Source of the DNA: Symsagittifera roscoffensis
Taxonomy: Eukaryota; Xenacoelomorpha; Acoela; Convolutidae
Direction of reading: 5' to 3'
Assembly (NCBI RefSeq): GCF_963678635.1
Contig: NC_087071.1
Span: 37,348,438-37,412,437 of the forward strand
DNA: 64,000 bases
The notes below the pieces were generated by a model. It was not told where the DNA came from. It did no database searches and saw only the letters and a program-made list of their open reading frames with translations. Made by a program: the position numbers and the translations under genes. How positions within the stretch are numbered: position 1 is the first letter of the stretch; each line of letters starts with the position of its first letter. This document shows positions 64,000 through 64,000 of this stretch, piece by piece.

Positions 64000-64000
64000 T

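Larger units (their letters stand above)
55740..64000. mobile_element. Polinton/Maverick element 3, continues beyond the window
   Basis: Aligns gene by gene with element 2, diverged by many substitutions and indels. Minus-strand order: PRO, MCP, pX-like, minor capsid, INT, unassigned ORF, small ORF, ATPase, acidic ORF, 85-aa ORF, 66-aa ORF, exonuclease-like, two unassigned ORFs. It has no 4-kb duplication. It keeps the ATPase P-loop and an ORF (63100-63345) lost from element 2, but has its own deletion in integrase. The polymerase would lie right of 64000. Confidence 0.88.

Overview
This is AT-rich eukaryotic DNA from an invertebrate animal that I cannot name. The evidence is intron-bearing genes with pyrimidine-rich 3' splice sites, a secreted PLAT-domain gene, Ty3/gypsy-like retroelements, MITEs, satellites and a 200-base assembly gap. 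It is not prokaryotic: there are no ribosome-binding sites and no dense intact ORFs. Most of the window is mobile DNA, mainly three decayed Polinton/Maverick elements, the virus-like self-synthesising DNA transposons.

Region 1 (1-11640) is a tandem segmental duplication. Unit A (about 1230-5060) keeps a two-exon secreted PLAT gene (1483-1771 joined to 2148-2296). Unit B (about 5064-11640) carries its dead copy. The units differ by later insertions: a MITE with an 8-bp target duplication in A, a related MITE in B, a threefold 260-bp tandem expansion in A, and an LTR retrotransposon (7459-11031) with a 5-bp target duplication in B. Each unit supplies the empty site for the other's insertion. 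A degenerate satellite follows (11.9-13.0 kb).

Region 2 (15.8-29.9 kb) is Polinton 1, the most diverged. Its minus-strand block has protease, major capsid C-terminus fused by deletion to a minor capsid N-terminus, integrase, a small basic protein, packaging ATPase and an exonuclease-like protein. Its plus-strand DNA polymerase B (25.7-29.9 kb) lies behind a promoter with five perfect CRE/ATF sites on an exact 60-bp period.

Region 3 (31.6-49.0 kb) is Polinton 2, with the same order: PRO, MCP, pX-like, minor capsid, INT, an unassigned ORF, a small basic ORF, ATPase, exonuclease-like, then plus-strand genes and a polymerase cut off at 48976. A segment of about 4.07 kb (37185-41252) is tandemly duplicated (41253-45321) with 6 bp of microhomology at the joins.

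Region 4 (49.0-54.6 kb) is a decayed minus-strand Ty3/gypsy-type element holding the assembly gap. Its LTR (54247-54634) has a relative at about 13010-13389, so the two Polintons may sit inside one retroelement. Region 5 (55.74 kb to the end) is Polinton 3, closely related to Polinton 2, with an intact pX-like gene and an intact ATPase P-loop. Its polymerase would lie beyond the window.

In all three Polintons the minus-strand genes are packed head to tail, and several neighbours overlap by 4 to about 11 bp at stop/start junctions, a virus-like polycistronic layout. Nearly all reading frames are broken, so these look like fossils. Coordinates of broken genes are approximate and protein assignments rest on motif recognition, not on searches.
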